Source of the DNA: JAVZCJ01 sp964532175
GTDB lineage: Archaea > Thermoproteota > Nitrososphaeria_A > Caldarchaeales > JAVZCJ01
NCBI GenBank assembly: GCA_964532175.1
Contig: CAZHGP010000014.1
Coordinates: forward strand, 1 to 29,626
Direction of reading: 5' to 3'
Length of the DNA stretch: 29,626 bases
In this document: positions 8,595 to 15,715 of the stretch, piece by piece
Position numbering within the stretch: the first letter of the stretch is position 1
Layout: each line of letters opens with the position of its first letter
Notes under the pieces: generated by a model
The model's database searches: none
What the model saw: the letters and a program-made list of their open reading frames with translations, nothing else
Told to the model about the DNA's origin: nothing
Made by a program: the position numbers and the translations under genes

Positions 8595-8608
8595 TTATAT
8601 ACTTTTCG
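8595..8608 (-). promoter_or_regulatory. BRE/TATA promoter of the small RHH gene
   Basis: The minus strand reads CGAAAA, one A/G-rich step, then GTATATAA. The TATA centre is about 26 nt from position 8572, which coincides with a GTG codon in frame with the RHH gene, nine nt upstream of its ATG. Confidence 0.6.
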
Positions 8609-8721
8609 CTATATATTATGTAATTGGTACTTCCATAAATTTAATAAAGCATAAAAAAATCGTTAGGACTATGGTAACCCACTAATTATATGAAGTACTT
8701 ATTCTTTTAATTTCTCTTTAT

Positions 8722-9480
8722 TTAGCCAAATTTTCCTGTTATATACCTCTTAGTTAATTCATTCTTTGGATTTTCAAAAATTTGCTTCGTAGGGCCATAT
8801 TCTATAAGCTCACCAAGATAGAGAAATGCTGTAAAATCTGAAACTCTTGCTGCTTGTTGCATGTTATGAGTTACAATTATTATCGTATAACTTTCAGCTA
8901 ACTTCCTAATGAGTGCTTCTATTTTTGTTGTAGCTATCGGATCAAGAGCTGAACAGGGTTCATCCATCAATAAGACTTCTGGTTCAATAGCTAAAGCACG
9001 TGCTATGCAAAGTCTTTGTTGCTGACCGCCTGAAAGGCTAGCTCCAGATTTATTTAAATCGTCTTTAACCTCATCCCAAAGATTAGCTAATTCTAAACTC
9101 CTTCTAACTATTCTATCGATTATTCTCTTATCTCTAATACCATTTAATCTTAGGCCTACAGCCACATTATCATAGATGGACATCATGGGAAAAGGATTTG
9201 GTTTTTGAAATACCATACCAATTTTTCTTCTTATTAGAACCGGATCGATACTATTATCATAGATATCTACCCCGTTAAATAATACTTTTCCAGAAACTCG
9301 TGCACCTGGAACTAATTCATGCATTCTATTTAAACAACGAATAAAAGTTGTTTTACCACATCCAGAAGGTCCTATAATAGCAGTTACGGCTTTTTCTTCA
9401 ATTTTCATGCTAATATTCTTCAGTACTTGCTTTGAGTTAAACCATGCATTTAAATTTTCAATTTCAAGCTTTGGTGCCAT
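8722..9480 (-). CDS. pstB: Phosphate ABC transporter ATP-binding protein
   Basis: 252 residues, standard PstB length. Hydrolyses ATP to drive high-affinity phosphate import from the inner face of the membrane as a dimer on PstC/PstA. Motifs: Walker A GPSGCGKTT, Q-loop in GMVFQKPNPFPMMSIYDNV (the NPFP signature typical of PstB), ABC signature LSGGQQQRLC, Walker B VLLMDEPCSALDP with catalytic Glu, and switch His in IIVTHNMQQAAR. Last gene of pstSCAB; its ATG shares one base with the pstA stop, implying translational coupling. Confidence 0.96.
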   Translation of the reverse strand: MAPKLEIENLNAWFNSKQVLKNISMKIEEKAVTAIIGPSGCGKTTFIRCLNRMHELVPGARVSGKVLFNGVDIYDNSIDPVLIRRKIGMVFQKPNPFPMMSIYDNVAVGLRLNGIRDKRIIDRIVRRSLELANLWDEVKDDLNKSGASLSGGQQQRLCIARALAIEPEVLLMDEPCSALDPIATTKIEALIRKLAESYTIIIVTHNMQQAARVSDFTAFLYLGELIEYGPTKQIFENPKNELTKRYITGKFG

Positions 9481-10310
9481 TAGTATTTCCCTCTAGTAAA
9501 AAACCTTACAGCTATGCTTATACCTAAAATGAATAATATAAGCACAAGTGCAGATCCCCAAGCAAGGGCTATCCAACTTTCAAAAGGTGATGTAGCAAAT
9601 ACAAAAATATTTAAAGCAAGATTAGCAACTGGTTTATTTAAACCAGTAAACCACCATCTCCAATATCCCATAGTTACAAGTACAGGAGCAGATTCACCAG
9701 CAATTCTTGCAAGCGAAAGCAATATTCCAGTGATTATAGCTTTCTTTGCACTATTAAGCACAATAGTGATTATAATTTTCCACTTTGGAATGCCCAAAGC
9801 AATTGCTGCTTCTCGAATACTCATAGGTACAAGTTTTAATGCTTCTTCACTTGATCTAGTAATGATAGGGATCATTATTATGGATAATGCAAATGCTGAT
9901 GCAATTACTGAAAATCCGATTGAACGAACGATTAAAGCGTAAGCAAAAACTCCAATAATTATAGAAGGAATACCACTTAAAACATCATTAAAAAATCTAA
10001 TAACTAAAGATAGTTTTGTTTCACTATATTCACTAAGGAATATGCCTGACATTAATCCTATTGGAACACCCATAAGAGAAGCTAAACCAATAGTAATAAT
10101 CGTGCCTTGTATAGCATTTGCAATGCCTCCTCCAGTTTCTCCTATAGAGGGTGTTGGTTTAATGAAAAAATCAATATTAATTACAAAAATACCCCTTAAA
10201 ATTACTTCATAAAGTACACTAAATAGGGGTATTAAAGCTATAAAAAGGGCTGAATAAACAAGAATTTTCATAATTTGATCTTTAATTATTCTTAACTTAT
10301 ATCGATTCAT
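9480..10310 (-). CDS. pstA: Phosphate ABC transporter permease PstA
   Basis: 276 residues with about six transmembrane helices. Forms the phosphate channel with PstC. Family features include GGIANAIQGTIITIGLA, GVPIGLMSGIFLSEY, DVLSGIPSIIIGVFAYA and the EAA-like cytoplasmic loop REAAIALGIPKWKIIITIVL, which docks on PstB. The C-terminal part retains ARIAGESAPVLVTMG, typical of PstA. The gene is 3 nt downstream of pstC and overlaps pstB by 1 nt. Confidence 0.95.
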   Translation of the reverse strand: MNRYKLRIIKDQIMKILVYSALFIALIPLFSVLYEVILRGIFVINIDFFIKPTPSIGETGGGIANAIQGTIITIGLASLMGVPIGLMSGIFLSEYSETKLSLVIRFFNDVLSGIPSIIIGVFAYALIVRSIGFSVIASAFALSIIMIPIITRSSEEALKLVPMSIREAAIALGIPKWKIIITIVLNSAKKAIITGILLSLARIAGESAPVLVTMGYWRWWFTGLNKPVANLALNIFVFATSPFESWIALAWGSALVLILFILGISIAVRFFTRGKY

Positions 10311-10313
10311 TTC

Positions 10314-11303
10314 TTACTCCCTTGCTATCCCTTTAACTAATTTAAGTGTTCGCCAAACGATTAACCTGGCTAATATATTAACTGCTAAGCTTACAAATAG
10401 CAAAACAAGACCAACATTAATTAAGGCACTAATATAAAGATCATAAGTTGCTTCAAGGAGTTCATTTGCAATTATGGCTGCCATAGTGTACCATGCATCA
10501 AAAAGCGAAGATGGTAGAAATTGAAATTTATTACCAATAACCATAGTAATTGCCATAGTCTCTCCAATAGCACGTCCTAAACCTAAAATTATAGCACCTA
10601 TAACCCCTGAGCGTGTATAACTAATCATGTATTTAACGGTTTCCCATTTTGTTGCACCAAGAGCTATAATCGCCTCTTTTTGAGAAACAGGAACTATTGA
10701 AAATAAATCTCTTAAAATAGCGGAAATTATTGGAATAACCATTATAGCAAGTACTATTCCACTTGTTAGAACACCCCCGCCATAGATAGATCCAGAGAAT
10801 AGTGGGATAAAACCAAAAATTGTTCGCAAGAATGGATATATATTATCTCGTAAAAATGGAATCAATATGAATATTCCCCAAAGCCCATAGATTACGCTCG
10901 GAACAGCAGCTAAAAGCTCTATAAGGAATGAAAATACGGATCCGACATTTTTTGGCATGTATTCTGAAAGTGCTAAGCTTACACCAAGGCTTATTGGTAC
11001 ACTTATAAAAAGTGCAATAGCTGATGTAGTAAGAGTACCTAATATTAAAGGCAAGGCTCCAAAAACTTGTGATATAGCAGGATCCCACTTAATTCCTATT
11101 AAAAATCTTAATCCAAAGGTCTGTATTGAAAGATAGGATTCTTTAATCAATTCATAAACCATTAAACTAATTATTAGAAAAACACTTAAAGCAAATAAAG
11201 ATGTAATAAATTTGAAGATATCATCACCCGTAATAGGTTTTTTTAAATGCACTTTAACACTAAAATTATGTAAAAAAATGAAAAGCTTTTGACGACTTTC
11301 CAT
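10314..11303 (-). CDS. pstC: Phosphate ABC transporter permease PstC
   Basis: 329 residues, about six transmembrane helices plus a cytosolic N-terminus of about 30 residues (VHLKKPITGDDIFKFI). Signatures: PLILGTLTTSAIALFISVPISLGVSLALSEY, LLAAVPSVIYGLWGIF, and the EAA loop KEAIIALGATKWETVKYMI followed by GLGRAIGETMAITMVIGN, which distinguishes PstC from PstA. A large extracytoplasmic loop between helices 3 and 4 (FLRTIFGFIPLFSGSIYGGG) is normal for archaeal PstC. Positioned 11 nt downstream of pstS. Confidence 0.95.
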   Translation of the reverse strand: MESRQKLFIFLHNFSVKVHLKKPITGDDIFKFITSLFALSVFLIISLMVYELIKESYLSIQTFGLRFLIGIKWDPAISQVFGALPLILGTLTTSAIALFISVPISLGVSLALSEYMPKNVGSVFSFLIELLAAVPSVIYGLWGIFILIPFLRDNIYPFLRTIFGFIPLFSGSIYGGGVLTSGIVLAIMVIPIISAILRDLFSIVPVSQKEAIIALGATKWETVKYMISYTRSGVIGAIILGLGRAIGETMAITMVIGNKFQFLPSSLFDAWYTMAAIIANELLEATYDLYISALINVGLVLLFVSLAVNILARLIVWRTLKLVKGIARE

Positions 11304-11314
11304 ATAAATTCACA

Positions 11315-12424
11315 CTATTCTTTGTATAATTTCTGTCCATTATAGGTTATCATTCTAAGTGTTACCTCATTATGCATTATTACATTAGATGGTAAAGGAA
11401 CATAATATAGCTCAGCTGCATAATTTTGTCCATCATGTATAGTCCACCATAAGAAATCTACTAATGCTTTTGCTGTAGCTTCATTCATATTGGGCAAAAC
11501 ATTCAACTCTTTATGTATTAGGATGTATGAAAAACTTGTTATTGGATAAACCCCAATCGCTTGTTTATTATTAGCTAAGCTATCAACTATTGAAAATTCT
11601 GACCATTTTTCATCTCCTTTTGGCAAAGTAATTGCTACAAAAGCTGCAGCTTTAGCAAAAGATTCTATATTTGGTTCAATAAATTCACTTGCAGCATTTT
11701 GAACATATCCATATGGAAGATTATTTTTCTTTGCAAAGGTAAATTCAACATAACCAATAGAATAAAGAGTCTGTTGAACAAGAGCTGCAACTCCATCATT
11801 TCCTTTCCCTCCAAGACCAGTAGGCCAATTTACTGATGTGCCTCTTCCAACTTTTTCTTTCCATTCTTGACTAATATCAGATAGATAGCTAGTCCAAATA
11901 AAAGTTGTTCCACTTCCATCAGACCTATGTATTACTACAATTTCATGATCTGGAAGATTAATATCTGGATTTATTGCAGTAATTTTTGGATCATTCCATT
12001 TATTAATTTTTCCAAGGAAAATATTTGCTAGAATTTCGCCAGTAAATTTAAGTCCTTTAGATATTCCTGGTATATTATATACAGGAACTACACCTCCAAT
12101 AGTTATAGGTATATGCAAAGTATTAGGTGCTTTTGCATATTGCTCATCTGTTAGTGGTGTATCACTAGCTGCAAAATGCACTGTTTTTTCAATATGAGCT
12201 TTAATTCCTCCTCCACTTCCAATTCCTTGATAATTCACTTGAATGTTAGGCTTGATTTTATGATACTCAGCTGCCCATTTATCAATTAATGGAAAAGGGA
12301 AAGTTGCTCCAGCACCATTCAAAGCTATAGCTTGCGATATTGATATATATGGATAAGCTAGCATGCTTATTACAATCGTAGTAGCTATAGCTGCTAAGAT
12401 AATAATTTTATACGCAATTTTCAT
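11315..12424 (-). CDS. pstS: Phosphate-binding protein PstS
   Basis: 369 residues. Extracytoplasmic receptor that delivers phosphate to PstCA. An N-terminal hydrophobic segment (about residues 5-33) follows MKIAYK; there is no lipobox Cys, so it is probably held by an uncleaved anchor or released after Sec export. Ligand motifs: GAGATFPFP, QGIGSGGGIK, FAASDTPLT and HRSDGSGTTFIWTSYL. First gene of the pst operon. A BRE/TATA pair at 12457-12471 and a ribosome-binding AAGGTGA, 4 nt from the ATG, support this start. Divergent from the AbrB-PhoU gene. Confidence 0.95.
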   Translation of the reverse strand: MKIAYKIIILAAIATTIVISMLAYPYISISQAIALNGAGATFPFPLIDKWAAEYHKIKPNIQVNYQGIGSGGGIKAHIEKTVHFAASDTPLTDEQYAKAPNTLHIPITIGGVVPVYNIPGISKGLKFTGEILANIFLGKINKWNDPKITAINPDINLPDHEIVVIHRSDGSGTTFIWTSYLSDISQEWKEKVGRGTSVNWPTGLGGKGNDGVAALVQQTLYSIGYVEFTFAKKNNLPYGYVQNAASEFIEPNIESFAKAAAFVAITLPKGDEKWSEFSIVDSLANNKQAIGVYPITSFSYILIHKELNVLPNMNEATAKALVDFLWWTIHDGQNYAAELYYVPLPSNVIMHNEVTLRMITYNGQKLYKE

Positions 12425-12456
12425 ATTTTCACCTTAGTTTATTTAGAAAAAGAAAA

Positions 12457-12471
12457 ATATATATACTTTTC
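12457..12471 (-). promoter_or_regulatory. pstSCAB promoter
   Basis: The minus strand shows GAAAAG (BRE) followed by TATATATAT (TATA, 12457-12465). Expected transcription start is near 12435, leaving a leader of about 11 nt that holds only the AAGGTGA ribosome-binding site. Confidence 0.65.
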
Positions 12472-12477
12472 AAGATA

Positions 12478-12506
12478 GACTATATAGTAGAAAATTGACT
12501 ATATAG
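12478..12506. promoter_or_regulatory. Duplicated GACTATATAG element between pstS and phoU
   Basis: GACTATATAG occurs at 12478-12487 and again at 12497-12506, 19 bp apart, about two helical turns. Each contains the perfect palindrome CTATATAG. The second copy is at the right distance (about 23-26 nt) to be the TATA box of the phoU GTG start; the first lies just upstream of the pstS BRE. The pair may be tandem TATA boxes, operators for the AbrB-type domain of the divergent regulator, or both. Repeat and spacing are seen directly; the binding protein is inferred. Confidence 0.45.
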
Positions 12507-12524
12507 ATAAAGAGTGAAAAATAA

Positions 12525-13565
12525 GTGATTAATCAATCACATGAAGAAATAAGGAAAATTCAATTTACAGGTAACTCTACCTATATAATTTCTTTACCGA
12601 AAAAATGGGTAACAGAATTAGGCTTAAAGGCGGGAAGTCAATTAATAATTTCTCAACAAAATAATTCATTAATTTTAACACCAAAAGATATGGCAAAACC
12701 TTCAATACCTACAGAAGCTATAATCAATATATCAAACAAAGATAATCCAGATAAAATCGTTCGAAAAATTGTTTCTTTATATCTAATAGGATACAACTTC
12801 ATTAAAGTACGAGTGAAAGATGAACGTATAAGTTCTTTGCAGAGAAATGTTATAAAAGAGTTTACAAGAAAGAAGCTTGTAGGTACAGAAATCATATCAG
12901 AATCTTCAAATGAAATGAAATTACAAATACTCCTAAGCTATCCTGAAATTTCAGTAGAAAATGCTTTAAGACGAATGTGCTTAATTGCTACATCAATGCA
13001 TGAAGATGCCATGCAAGCATTAAAAGACTTAAATAAAGAACTTGCAAAAGAAGTAATCCAATTAGATGATGAAGTTGACCGCTTTAACTTCTATATAATT
13101 AGACAATTAAAAGCTGCAGTACAAAATGAGAAGGTTCTTAAAGATATTGGACTTTCTAATCCAAGAGATTGTTTAGGCTATAGGTTAATCGTAAAGTCTG
13201 TAGAAAGAATAGCGGACCATGCTGTGAAAATTGCTGAAAATATCATTTTATTAGAAGAGAAACTAAGTGACATTGTTTTCCAAAGATTATCTGAAATGAG
13301 TATTTTTGCAAGATCCGTATTTGAAAACTCAATAAAATCCCTATTTAAAAAAGATTACTTGCTAGCCGATCAAGTAGTTTCAAAAGCAAAAACAATAGTA
13401 ACACTTGAAAATGAAGCAATAAAAGAAATTTATCCAAAAGTTGGACAAACCGATATCTCTAACATAAGAATGATAATGGAAAGTATACGAAGAACAGCAG
13501 AATATGCAAGTGACATTGCTGAGATTGTCTTAAACCTAAGCGTAAACCAAATAATTACAATATAA
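12525..13565 (+). CDS. phoU: Phosphate uptake regulator: AbrB-type DNA-binding domain fused to PhoU
   Basis: 346 residues. The N-terminal 50 or so (IRKIQFTGNSTYIISLPKKWVTELGLKAGSQLIISQQNNSLIL) form a SpoVT/AbrB swapped-hairpin DNA-binding domain. Two PhoU helical repeats follow (about 130-230 and 235-340), with EDAMQALKDL, LDDEVDRFNFYIIRQL, RIADHAVKIAENI and RRTAEYASDIAEIV. In archaea such fusions are thought to replace the bacterial PhoR/PhoB system as phosphate-responsive regulators. Bacterial PhoU acts with PstB, so the divergent pst operon is the natural target. GTG 12525 starts a protein beginning INQSHEEIRK and fits a leaderless transcript from the TATA at 12499-12506. The repeated palindrome in the shared promoter suggests autoregulation together with pst control. 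Confidence 0.92.
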   Translation: MINQSHEEIRKIQFTGNSTYIISLPKKWVTELGLKAGSQLIISQQNNSLILTPKDMAKPSIPTEAIINISNKDNPDKIVRKIVSLYLIGYNFIKVRVKDERISSLQRNVIKEFTRKKLVGTEIISESSNEMKLQILLSYPEISVENALRRMCLIATSMHEDAMQALKDLNKELAKEVIQLDDEVDRFNFYIIRQLKAAVQNEKVLKDIGLSNPRDCLGYRLIVKSVERIADHAVKIAENIILLEEKLSDIVFQRLSEMSIFARSVFENSIKSLFKKDYLLADQVVSKAKTIVTLENEAIKEIYPKVGQTDISNIRMIMESIRRTAEYASDIAEIVLNLSVNQIITI

Positions 13566-13625
13566 AAATTCGAGAAAAGCAAATTCAAAAATGGAAACTC
13601 CTATCAAAATCTTTTGAAATCAATT

Positions 13626-13640
13626 CTTTAATATTTTTTT
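13626..13640 (+). terminator. T-tract after phoU
   Basis: A T-rich run (ATATTTTTTT) 60-75 nt past the phoU stop, without an evident hairpin. Lies before the convergent tRNA-Ser gene. Archaeal T-tract terminator by composition only. Confidence 0.35.
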
Positions 13641-13692
13641 AAATGTGCTTAATGCTATTTTCAGATCTTTAAAAGTAACGCCGGGGGTGGGA

Positions 13693-13718
13693 ATTTCGCC
13701 AAGTATAATATACTTGGC
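13693..13718 (-). other. 26-nt tRNA intron at noncanonical position 59/60 (T loop)
   Basis: Textbook hBHBh' geometry: outer helix is the T stem GTGGG/CCCAC, central helix TTCG/CGAA (4 bp perfect), 3-nt bulges AG|G and AT|T, and an inner helix CCAAGTATA/TATACTTGG. Cutting after the second bulge base on each side yields the seven-base T loop TTCGAGT. Known archaeal tRNA introns include this position and need a broad-specificity splicing endonuclease. Confidence 0.88.
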
Positions 13719-13753
13719 CTCGAACCCACGCGGTCCGAAATGGACCACCAGCT

Positions 13754-13765
13754 TACTAGTAATTA
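13754..13765 (-). other. 12-nt tRNA intron at canonical position 37/38
   Basis: Between anticodon stem halves CCAGC and GCTGG lie 19 nt. They form a canonical fold: central 4-bp helix CTGG/CTAG (one G-U), a 3-nt bulge TA|A beside the anticodon stem, and AG|T at the other junction, closed by the loop AATTA. Cutting after the second nucleotide of each bulge removes TAATTACTAGTA and leaves the seven-base loop CTGGAGA. Confidence 0.85.
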
Positions 13766-13825
13766 CTCCAGGCTGGCCCATTAACCAATCTTTGGTACCC
13801 CGGCTTTATTAACTAAATTATTTTT

Positions 13826-13835
13826 CATATTTAAG
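13826..13835 (-). promoter_or_regulatory. Possible tRNA-Ser TATA element
   Basis: The minus strand CTTAAATATG is centred about 27 nt upstream of the first base of the tRNA, inside the cbf5-tRNA spacer and the last bases before it. Position fits a dedicated promoter; no clear BRE is seen. Confidence 0.35.
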
Positions 13836-13850
13836 ATGAATAAAAAGTTT

Positions 13851-14869
13851 TTAATGCTTCTTTTTCCATAAAGGAGGATAAGTATTTGGCTTCATTATTA
13901 CTCTATCTGTTTTTATAGCCAAACCCGAATTTTTTTCAAAAATTTCATTACTTGTCATAAGAGCTTTTCCTAAAGCAATAAGTTCTCCTTTTAAAGATAA
14001 TATTGCAACCATATCTCCTTTATTTATATTATTTTCAAGCATAGAGATCCCGCTTACAGCTACACTTGCTCCATGACAAATGGCATCAACAGCTGAATCA
14101 AGAACATATACTTTAGGTATAATTTTTAAAGAATATTCTATAGGCTTAACAATTTCTCTAATATATTTTTCTTCTTTATTTTCTTTCCATTCTATATAAG
14201 CTTTATAGATTTCAGGTAAAGTTACTGCTTCATCTTCAGTTAATGAACCAACTCTTGTTCTACGTAATTCTTGCATATGAGCCCCACAACCTAAATAAAG
14301 CCCTATATCATAACAATATTTTCTAATATATGTTCCAGCTGAACAATCTATAGTAAATAAAACATCTTTTCCATCTATTTCAAGTAACTCAACTCTATAA
14401 ATTGTACGTATTCTAACCCTTCTACTTACAGATGCTCTTATTGGAGGAACTTGATAAATATCTCCTGTAAAAAAATTCAAAGCTTTTCTTATTTCTTCTT
14501 CAGAACGCTTTTCATGTAATCTCATTAAACAAACATATTGTTTTCCGCTATGCATAAATATTCTAGAACATTTAGTAGCTTCTTCAAGCATTATTGGTAA
14601 TACTCCTGAAACAGCAGGATTTCCCCTTATTTTATATATTCTAGGGTCCCGCCTTGACCAATATGCTTCCTTTCTAAAACTTTTCTAATATTTGCAGTTA
14701 CATCATGACTTGTAGGGCCACGAGGTTTATCGAGATTTATTAATCCTAAAGATAAAAGCTCTTCAATACTCCTTTCTTCAGGTTTTTTCCCATATTTTTC
14801 ATTAGTAGTAGCCTCAAATCTTATTAAAATCTCTCTTTTAATTTCCCATGGAGGAATTTTAAAGATCAA
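13851..14869 (-). CDS. cbf5: Archaeal rRNA/tRNA pseudouridine synthase Cbf5, gene interrupted by a 20-nt intron
   Basis: Two exons, 14641-14869 and 13851-14620, join to 332 residues. Catalytic subunit of H/ACA RNPs with Nop10, L7Ae and Gar1; can also make pseudouridine 55 in tRNA. Unspliced, the frame stops at 14627-14629; removing 14621-14640 gives INLDKPRGPTSHDV then GGTLDPAVSGVLPIMLEEAT, matching family motif II with catalytic Asp77. Further motifs: RPP-like QVPPIRASVSRRVR, AGTYIRKYCYDIG, GAHMQELRRTRVG, and a C-terminal PUA domain from about residue 245 (VDAICHGASVAVSGI, GDMVAILSLKGELIALGKA). The start is a TTG (14869) after an in-frame stop; N-terminal PPWEIKREILI aligns with homologues. 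A TATA-like ATTTAAATTTTA lies near 14896-14908. tRNA-Ser follows 46 nt downstream. Confidence 0.93.
14621..14640 (-). other. 20-nt protein-coding BHB intron in cbf5
   Basis: Outer helix GGCGGGA/TCCTGCT (7 bp, two G-U), central helix CCCT/GGGG (one U-G), 3-nt bulges AG|A and AA|A, and a small AT-rich inner loop. Cutting after the second base in each bulge joins CTAG to ATCC, restoring codons for Leu-Asp-Pro. The intron splits the catalytic Asp codon G|AT. BHB introns in crenarchaeal cbf5 are established knowledge; this one is unusually short. Confidence 0.88.
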
Positions 14870-14961
14870 GTATTTCTCAGATTAAAATTAATTTTAATAA
14901 AATTTAAATTTTTCTCTAAAATTAAAATTTAAGAATAATAATTAAAAAAAGGGAGAGAAAG

Positions 14962-15715
14962 TCATTGGATTGCTTTAATCAAATCTCTTTGTTTTCTTCT
15001 TATTACAAACCCTATATTTTTGTAAAAATTCAATAGACTTCTTACGCGAACATAAATACTATAATAGTTCTTAGTAGCTTTGTTTACTCCATATGGAGAA
15101 TATCTAATATCACCTTTTTCTCTTACCAAGTGTGGCCCTGTAGTGTCGATATCAAAGTACTTCTTCAGAAGGTATTGGACATAAATTAATAATTCTCTAT
15201 CCGTGTTGTAAAGCCATAACCTCCGTACTCTTCTTCCTCTTCTAATATCTACGTATATTCCGCATCAAACAACATTCTCAAAAAAGCAGCAGTAGTTTTT
15301 TTGAATATTCAATGTACGGCTTCAGTTCTTCTAACGATTTTTCCAAGAATTTATAAAGTAGGATACTACTTCCTTTCACCACCCATTGTTTTTTGTTTTT
15401 ATTCCAATACGGTTTATACGGCTTTTTCTTACCTAGCACTTTAGCTAGATTCTTTCCAAATTCTACAGCAAACTCCTTGTCCTTAACCATTAATGATAGA
15501 AGATAAAGATAGTTCTTACCATCAAAGTATTTGAAGCCATCACTGAATATTGCTCCGATGAGAGATGTTAATTTCGGCGAAGGTTTTTCATCAAATTTGT
15601 TTGTTCTTCCAAGTGGATGTTTTTTCCTATTAACCCAATAATGAATAGCAGGTATAGATATTTGTTTTCCATATTTTTCATAGATTCTTCTTTGAATTTC
15701 TTTAAAACTGTCAAC
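14962..15715 (-). pseudogene. Decayed LAGLIDADG homing endonuclease
   Basis: Three consecutive segments in different frames. Segment 1 (15715 to about 15300): a helical start SFKEIQRRIYEKYGKQISIP, then LAGLIDADG motif 1 as LTSLIGAIFSDGFKY. A slip at a 7-T run (15296-15302) shifts to segment 2, TTAAFLRMLFDAEYT, the second LAGLIDADG motif, ending at a stop (15249-15251). Another shift leads to segment 3: VDIRRGRRVRRLWLYNTDRE, YVQYLLKKYFDIDTTGPHL, then LLNFYKNIGFVIRRKQRDLI to the stop at 14962. This is the usual two-motif monomeric architecture of enzymes encoded in archaeal rRNA introns. Segment 1 has no start codon near its N-terminus and follows an in-frame stop. At least two frameshifts plus a lost start mean inactive; sequencing error for one shift cannot be excluded. 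It lies about 90 bp upstream of cbf5. Confidence 0.85.

Larger units (their letters stand above)
13679..13804 (-). tRNA. tRNA-Ser(GGA) with two BHB introns
   Basis: The 126-nt gene folds after removal of 12- and 26-nt introns into an 88-nt class II tRNA. Acceptor stem GCCGGGG/CCCCGGC is perfect, then U8-A9, a 3-bp D stem (CCA/TGG) with GG in the loop, anticodon stem CCAGC/GCTGG, loop CTGGAGA with anticodon GGA (13767-13769), long variable arm with 5-bp stem GGTCC/GGACC, T stem GTGGG/CCCAC and discriminator G73. The long variable arm, G73 and anticodon agree on serine. CCA is not encoded, so Cca (26972-28375) must add it. It begins 46 nt downstream of the cbf5 stop on the same strand; a TATA-like CTTAAATATG at 13826-13835 could give it its own promoter, or it may be cotranscribed with cbf5. 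Confidence 0.9.

Noticed and set aside
8635..8700. Sequence between the RHH gene promoter and pstB as a possible mobile-element attachment site or small RNA
   Set aside because: No terminal repeats, no tRNA end and no stable fold could be seen.
9514..9942. Plus-strand open frame of 142 codons inside pstA
   Set aside because: It is antisense to a clearly conserved permease and has no motif of its own; a shadow of pstA codon use.
14627..14869. Truncated TruB-like ORF followed by a second ORF, reading as a broken pseudogene
   Set aside because: The two ORFs join precisely at a 20-nt BHB-like element and give a full-length Cbf5, so an intron explains it better than a frameshift.
14989..15280. 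C-terminal part of the LAGLIDADG gene as a separate small gene
   Set aside because: It continues the endonuclease alignment (NTDRELLIYVQ, NIGFVIRRKQ) after the frameshift and has no own start or promoter.
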